This document shows positions 5,069 to 8,618 of a DNA stretch of 8,618 nucleotides, piece by piece; position 1 is the stretch's first letter; every line of letters begins with the position of its first letter. Made by a program: the position numbers and the translations under genes. Location of the stretch: assembly GCA_020849195.1 (NCBI GenBank), contig JADLGT010000340.1, forward strand, positions 1 through 8,618, in the 5' to 3' direction. The DNA comes from Bacteroidia bacterium. GTDB taxonomy: Bacteria > Bacteroidota > Bacteroidia > JABDFU01. The notes under the pieces are model-generated. The model made no database searches. It saw nothing but the letters and a program-made list of their open reading frames with translations, and had not been told where the DNA came from.

Positions 5069-6061
5069 ATGGTAAAAATTGGTGTGCTTGGTGCAGGACA
5101 TTTGGGCAAGATACATTTATCACTCATAAAACAAATTCCGCTTTATCATTTGGTGGGTTTTTATGATGCCGACTCGGCACGATCGGCAGAAATAGCTGCT
5201 GAGTTGGACACAAAATCCTTTTCATCAATTGATGAACTAATTGAAGCCTGCGATGCAATAGATATTGTTACACCAACTGTTACGCATTTCGACTGTGCTT
5301 CAAAAGTTTTGAAAAAAAGTCGCCACCTGTTCGTCGAAAAACCATTAACTCATACTATTAAAGAGGCGAAAAAATTACTATCGCTTGCCAATGAAGCCAA
5401 TGTAAAAGTGCAGGTGGGGCATGTTGAACGTTTTAATCCTGCTTTTTTAGCCGCAACGCCTTATATATCGGCTCCATTATTTATTGAAACACATCGGCTG
5501 GCACAATTTAATCCTCGGGGTACCGATGTTTCAGTTGTACTTGATTTAATGATTCACGACATTGACATAGTGCTGAGCCTTGTTAAAGCCAACATTAAAC
5601 GTGTGAGTGCAAGTGGAGTAGCGGTTGTAAGCGATACACCCGATATTACTAATGCACGTATAGAGTTCGACAATGGCTGTGTGGCTAATCTTACAGCCAG
5701 CCGAATTTCATTGAAGAACATGAGAAAGACAAGACTTTTTCAGAAAGACGCCTATTTATCGGTCGATTTTTTAGATAAAAAAATAGAAGTGGTGCGTTTA
5801 CAAGCAGTAAGTGGAGAGGCTGATCCGATGGCGATAACAATTGATTTGGGCGGCGACAAGGGGATGAAACAAATATTTTTTGAAAACAAAACAGCCGAAC
5901 CCAATAACGCAATTAAAATAGAGTTAGAAACATTTGCTAAAGCTATTATTAATAATACAGCCACACCCGTTACTATTGAAGATGGCTACAAAGCTCTCGA
6001 TGTAGCCTATATAATTATTGAAAAAATAAATCACTCCTCCGAAATTAATAGTATTGGATAG
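5069..6061 (+). CDS. Gfo/Idh/MocA-family NAD(P)-dependent oxidoreductase (GnnA-like)
   Basis: This 330-residue cytosolic dehydrogenase has an N-terminal Rossmann domain: VKIGVLGAGHLGKIH (2-16) holds the GxGxxG-type dinucleotide site, YDAD (32-35) ends strand 2, and FVEKPL (88-93) carries the conserved EKP with catalytic K91. The C-terminal substrate domain shows GHVERFNPAF (117-126) and DLMIHDIDIV (159-168), with the histidine typical of the active site. GHVERFNPA is characteristic of the subgroup that includes GnnA, a UDP-GlcNAc 3-dehydrogenase of lipid A sugar synthesis. No GnnB-like aminotransferase is adjacent, so the substrate stays open: a nucleotide sugar is likely but unproven. ATG 5069 is preferred because an upstream in-frame TTG lies in the promoter. 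An inverted repeat begins at the stop codon. Confidence 0.88.
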   Translation: MVKIGVLGAGHLGKIHLSLIKQIPLYHLVGFYDADSARSAEIAAELDTKSFSSIDELIEACDAIDIVTPTVTHFDCASKVLKKSRHLFVEKPLTHTIKEAKKLLSLANEANVKVQVGHVERFNPAFLAATPYISAPLFIETHRLAQFNPRGTDVSVVLDLMIHDIDIVLSLVKANIKRVSASGVAVVSDTPDITNARIEFDNGCVANLTASRISLKNMRKTRLFQKDAYLSVDFLDKKIEVVRLQAVSGEADPMAITIDLGGDKGMKQIFFENKTAEPNNAIKIELETFAKAIINNTATPVTIEDGYKALDVAYIIIEKINHSSEINSIG

Positions 6062-6120
6062 AGGTGTAATATTTCTATTCCCGTTTTTATACTATTTTTG
6101 ATGCCTAACTATTGCACCTC
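6061..6120. repeat. Inverted repeat flanking a -7 promoter box
   Basis: GAGGTGTAAT (6061-6070) and ATTGCACCTC (6111-6120) can pair over 10 bp with one U-G wobble, enclosing 40 bases. The left arm starts at the last base of the oxidoreductase stop codon. No T run follows, so it is not a standard terminator. Because the candidate -7 box at 6093-6100 lies between the arms, an operator is possible. Confidence 0.4.
6093..6100 (+). promoter_or_regulatory. Candidate -7 promoter element for the lipoprotein/sugar-transferase operon
   Basis: TATTTTTG is an exact TAnnTTTG match. TTTC at 6072-6075, 17 bases upstream, is one mismatch from a -33 TTTG. The lipoprotein GTG start is at 6194, so the leader would be about 85-90 bases. 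Confidence 0.45.
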
Positions 6121-6193
6121 CTGCGTTCCTATTAAATAACGTAAGAAGATGTTAACAAGTGCAATAAGCCCACAAACTAAGCGTTAAGTTACA

Positions 6194-7042
6194 GTGAATA
6201 GCAAGGCATTATTTTTTACACCTCTGTTTTTCGTTTTGCTTTTTTGGTCGTGTAATGCTATTGACCCTGCTATACCGGTACCGTCGTATATTCACATAGA
6301 CAGAATGACTGTTAGCACCAATTATCCTACCGAAGGGAGTATATCTTCAAAAATTACCGATGCATGGCTGTATGTGGACGATCAGTTGATTGGTGTTTTT
6401 CAAGTTCCGGTTACCGTACCTGTATTGGCACAAGGAAATAAAAAAATTTCCATCGGGGCCGGTATAAAAAAAGACGGAATAGCAGCGTCAAGAGTTCAGT
6501 ACGATTTTTATGCACAACAGGTTCAAAGCTACTACCTAAAAGCCGGCGAGAAATTGAGCGTAACTCCGGCTATAAATTATTTATCCAACACTGTTTTCGG
6601 ATGGAAAGAAGATTTTGAAACAGTAGGACTTTCGTTTATAAAAGGCCCATCGGGCAGCGATACGGTAATGCAAAAAATAACTTCGTCTCCGGATGTGTTT
6701 GAAGGAACAGGTAGTGGTGCGGCGTACCTTACCGGAACTTATTTTGAAGCCGTATCGTCTTCAGCGTTTACTTTGCCCGGAAACGGTAACCCCGTTTATC
6801 TCGAACTTAATTATAAAACAAACACTGCTTTTGCCGTAGGTATATACGATGGAAGCGGAAATTATAGCTCGGCATTAACCATTAACCCGAGCGAACAATG
6901 GAATAAAATATATATTGATTTGGGCGCAGCCGTGCAATCAGGAACACCGGCAAACTATTCTATTTCTTTCGCTATGTATCGCGATGCTTCGACTCCGATA
7001 GCGGAGTTATTTTTAGATAATATTAAGTTGGTACATTTTTAA
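6194..7042 (+). CDS. Surface lipoprotein paired with the sugar transferase
   Basis: This 282-residue protein starts at GTG; an in-frame TAA at 6185-6187 rules out anything longer. Its lipoprotein signal peptide is short (hydrophobic ALFFTPLFFVLLFWSC) with the lipidated cysteine at C20. The first half (about 28-130) has a strand-rich segment with ITDAWLYVDDQLIGVF (54-69) and a Y-D-F-Y pattern near 112. The second half (about 136-282) runs from WKEDFE to a final LFLDNIKLVHF, a pattern typical of beta-sandwich (jelly-roll) modules. No enzyme motif is visible and the function is unknown. Its stop overlaps the transferase start by one base (TAATG), which indicates translational coupling and a shared role in surface polysaccharide export or assembly. 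I recall similar lipoprotein-transferase pairs in Bacteroidota, unverified here. Confidence 0.82.
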   Translation: MNSKALFFTPLFFVLLFWSCNAIDPAIPVPSYIHIDRMTVSTNYPTEGSISSKITDAWLYVDDQLIGVFQVPVTVPVLAQGNKKISIGAGIKKDGIAASRVQYDFYAQQVQSYYLKAGEKLSVTPAINYLSNTVFGWKEDFETVGLSFIKGPSGSDTVMQKITSSPDVFEGTGSGAAYLTGTYFEAVSSSAFTLPGNGNPVYLELNYKTNTAFAVGIYDGSGNYSSALTINPSEQWNKIYIDLGAAVQSGTPANYSISFAMYRDASTPIAELFLDNIKLVHF

Positions 7043-8469
7043 TGTATATGAACAAAAAATTACAAGCCTCAAAATATCTTTTTTTCGATATACTCAGCGC
7101 AGCATTGGCTTGGACATTTTTTTTCTTATATCGTAAAATCCGCATCGAGCCTGAGAAATTTGGATATACTATTCCAATTCAGTTTACTTCTAAATTTTAC
7201 ATTAGTTTATTGATTATAACTGTTTTTTGGGTGTTAACTTATTACCTAACCGGTTATTACATCAACGCTTATCGTAAATCGCGTTTGAAAGAAATGGGGC
7301 AAACGCTTCTAATCACTATCATAGGAGTTATATTAATTTTCTTTGTGTTGCTGCTTGACGATGAAGTAATATCGTACAAAACATACTATCAATCGTTGCT
7401 CATGCTGTTTATCTCTCATTTTACATTTACGTTCATACCGCGATTTATTTTATCTACCATTACCAACAACAGAATCCACAATCGTATAATAGGTTTTAAT
7501 ACTGTACTAATCGGGAGTAATGAAAATGCATTAAAACTGTACAGAGAAATAGAAGGTCAACCAAAATCGTCGGGAAATAAATTTGTAGGATTCGTACACG
7601 TAGATAATAAGAACGGCTATTCGCAACAGCTCAAAGAGCAATTGCCCCATTTGGGCGAGCTGAATGAGGTGAAAAAAATTGTAACGCAATACGAAGTTGA
7701 AGAAGTAATTGTAGCCATTGAAACATCCGAACACGAGCACATAGGACATATTATTAATGAGATTGACGATGGTAAACTCGTTATCAAAATTATACCCGAT
7801 ATATACGATATACTTTCCGGATCGGTACGAATGACATCAATCTTCGATGCACCGCTTATCGAAATATCGAGACAAATTATGCCACCGTGGCAACAATCGG
7901 CTAAGCGTTTGTTTGATGTCAGCATTTCTCTTTTTGTAATGATTGTTTTTTCGTGGCTGTATCTTATCCTTATTCTATTGGTTAAATTAACGTCTAAGGG
8001 GTCGGCTTTTTATTCGCAAGAACGTATTGGCTGGCATGGTAAGCCGTTTTTTATTTATAAATTCCGCACCATGTGGATGGATGCAGAAAAGAATGGTCCG
8101 ACTTTGTCGAGCGAATCAGATCCGCGTATAACTCCACTCGGCCGCATTTTACGCAAAGTACGCTTAGACGAATTTCCTCAGTTTTATAATGTGCTCATTG
8201 GCGAAATGTCTATCGTTGGTCCTCGTCCCGAGCGAAAATTTTATATTGATCAAATTTTAAAACTCGCTCCACATTATAAACATCTCGAAAAGGTCAAGCC
8301 CGGTATTACTTCATGGGGACAGGTAAAATACGGCTATGCCGAAAATATCGAACAAATGGTTGCACGTTTGAAGTATGATATTATTTACATTGAAAACATG
8401 AGCTTAGCACTCGATTTCAAAATTCTTATTTATACCGTACTGATCGTTTTGCAGGGAAGAGGAAAATAG
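7042..8469 (+). CDS. Polyprenyl-phosphate sugar-1-phosphate transferase (WbaP/WcaJ-like)
   Basis: This 475-residue membrane enzyme transfers a sugar-1-phosphate from a UDP-sugar to undecaprenyl phosphate, the first membrane step of an exopolysaccharide, capsule or O-antigen unit. The N-terminal half has about four transmembrane helices (roughly 12-30, 52-70, 88-106, 117-136), then a degenerate Rossmann-like domain (about 150-275; NTVLIGSNENAL, EEVIVAI). The catalytic monotopic domain begins KRLFDVSISL (288-297), with QERIG (326-330), KFRTM (340-344), the catalytic Asp-Glu in RLDEFPQFYNVL (374-385; D376, E377), GPRPE (393-397), KPGITSWGQV (419-428) and the closing KYDIIYIEN (444-452). The usual Ser-Pro break in the re-entrant helix is Ser-Trp (304-305). 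An alternative start at ATG 7048 gives 473 residues. The transferred sugar cannot be told from sequence. Confidence 0.95.
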   Translation: MYMNKKLQASKYLFFDILSAALAWTFFFLYRKIRIEPEKFGYTIPIQFTSKFYISLLIITVFWVLTYYLTGYYINAYRKSRLKEMGQTLLITIIGVILIFFVLLLDDEVISYKTYYQSLLMLFISHFTFTFIPRFILSTITNNRIHNRIIGFNTVLIGSNENALKLYREIEGQPKSSGNKFVGFVHVDNKNGYSQQLKEQLPHLGELNEVKKIVTQYEVEEVIVAIETSEHEHIGHIINEIDDGKLVIKIIPDIYDILSGSVRMTSIFDAPLIEISRQIMPPWQQSAKRLFDVSISLFVMIVFSWLYLILILLVKLTSKGSAFYSQERIGWHGKPFFIYKFRTMWMDAEKNGPTLSSESDPRITPLGRILRKVRLDEFPQFYNVLIGEMSIVGPRPERKFYIDQILKLAPHYKHLEKVKPGITSWGQVKYGYAENIEQMVARLKYDIIYIENMSLALDFKILIYTVLIVLQGRGK

Positions 8470-8472
8470 ATT

Positions 8473-8504
8473 GTACGGTTTGTAATAGATAATAGAACCG
8501 GTAC
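8473..8504 (+). terminator. Weak hairpin after the sugar transferase
   Basis: GTACGGTT (8473-8480) pairs with AACC-GTAC (8496-8499 and 8501-8504) with one bulged G (8500) and a 15-base loop, followed by TTTATA. The stem is short, the loop is large and the T run is only three, so termination would be inefficient. It lies 3 bases past the stop. Confidence 0.3.
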
Positions 8505-8605
8505 TTTATAGAGATTAACCCGAAAACATCGCTACAAGGCCAAGACAAATACAATTTTTTATTGCGTTTCTAATACAAATTCAGAACTTCCCTTTTTTAA
8601 TTCAT

Positions 8606-8613
8606 TACCTTCG
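8606..8613 (+). promoter_or_regulatory. Candidate -7 element for a gene beyond the right edge
   Basis: TACCTTCG is one mismatch from TAnnTTTG and resembles the TACCTTTG box at 5037-5044. No -33 TTG lies at the usual distance. The next gene is outside the window, so this cannot be tested here. Confidence 0.3.
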
Positions 8614-8618
8614 TTACA

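Noticed and set aside
6101..6139. 12-codon ORF MPNYCTSCVPIK after the -7 box
   Set aside because: Transcription from the box would start after or at its ATG, there is no ribosome-binding signal, and it is too short to support.
8559..8618. Possible 3' end of a minus-strand gene entering from the right edge (19 codons, ending VLETQ)
   Set aside because: Nineteen open codons can occur by chance, there is no family signal, and a -7-like box for a plus-strand gene occupies the same bases. Downstream sequence would settle it.
1..8618. CRISPR array, insertion sequence, integrase or toxin-antitoxin pair
   Set aside because: No regularly spaced repeats, transposase or integrase motifs, or paired small toxin/antitoxin genes were seen. 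The only mobile-like signal is the tRNA/GIY-YIG unit.

Overview
The window reads as chromosomal DNA of a member of the Bacteroidota. The evidence is AT-rich sequence, several copies of the phylum's TAnnTTTG -7 promoter element (for example 4190-4197 minus, 5037-5044 plus, 6093-6100 plus), little sign of Shine-Dalgarno sequences, a short lipoprotein signal ending in SC, and protein families typical of the phylum. I would not name a genus.

Layout. 1-1299 is a plus-strand signalling operon: the tail of one small STAS-like protein, a complete paralogue of it, and a soluble HisKA_2-type histidine kinase with no sensor or receiver. 1322-2245 (minus, convergent) is a PfkB-family kinase. 2337-2815 is the most unusual stretch: an intact tRNA-Asn(GTT), a broken tRNA-Asn copy whose anticodon arm is replaced by a perfect palindrome, a strong terminator hairpin, a small GIY-YIG endonuclease ORF, and a third tRNA fragment that supplies the endonuclease's last codons and its stop. 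A 33-bp direct repeat (31/33 identical, 378-bp period) brackets this unit. 2816-3241 has no clear gene, only two overlapping opposed open frames that may be debris. A perfect 14-bp hairpin follows at 3242-3273.

3291-4130 (minus) is a secreted outer-membrane beta-barrel-like protein with its own promoter and terminator. 4266-4922 (minus) is protein-L-isoaspartate O-methyltransferase. Divergent from it, 5069-6061 is a Gfo/Idh/MocA-type NAD(P)-dependent oxidoreductase of the GnnA-like type. 6194-8469 is a translationally coupled pair: a surface lipoprotein and a WbaP/WcaJ-like polyprenyl-phosphate sugar-1-phosphate transferase. This transferase is the membrane enzyme that starts a repeat unit of exopolysaccharide or O-antigen, so a polysaccharide locus probably continues past the right edge.

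Most genes are full length and ordinary. The parts worth a second look are the tRNA-Asn/GIY-YIG cassette, the paired STAS-like proteins with a sensorless kinase, and the sugar transferase that lacks the usual Ser-Pro helix-breaking motif.
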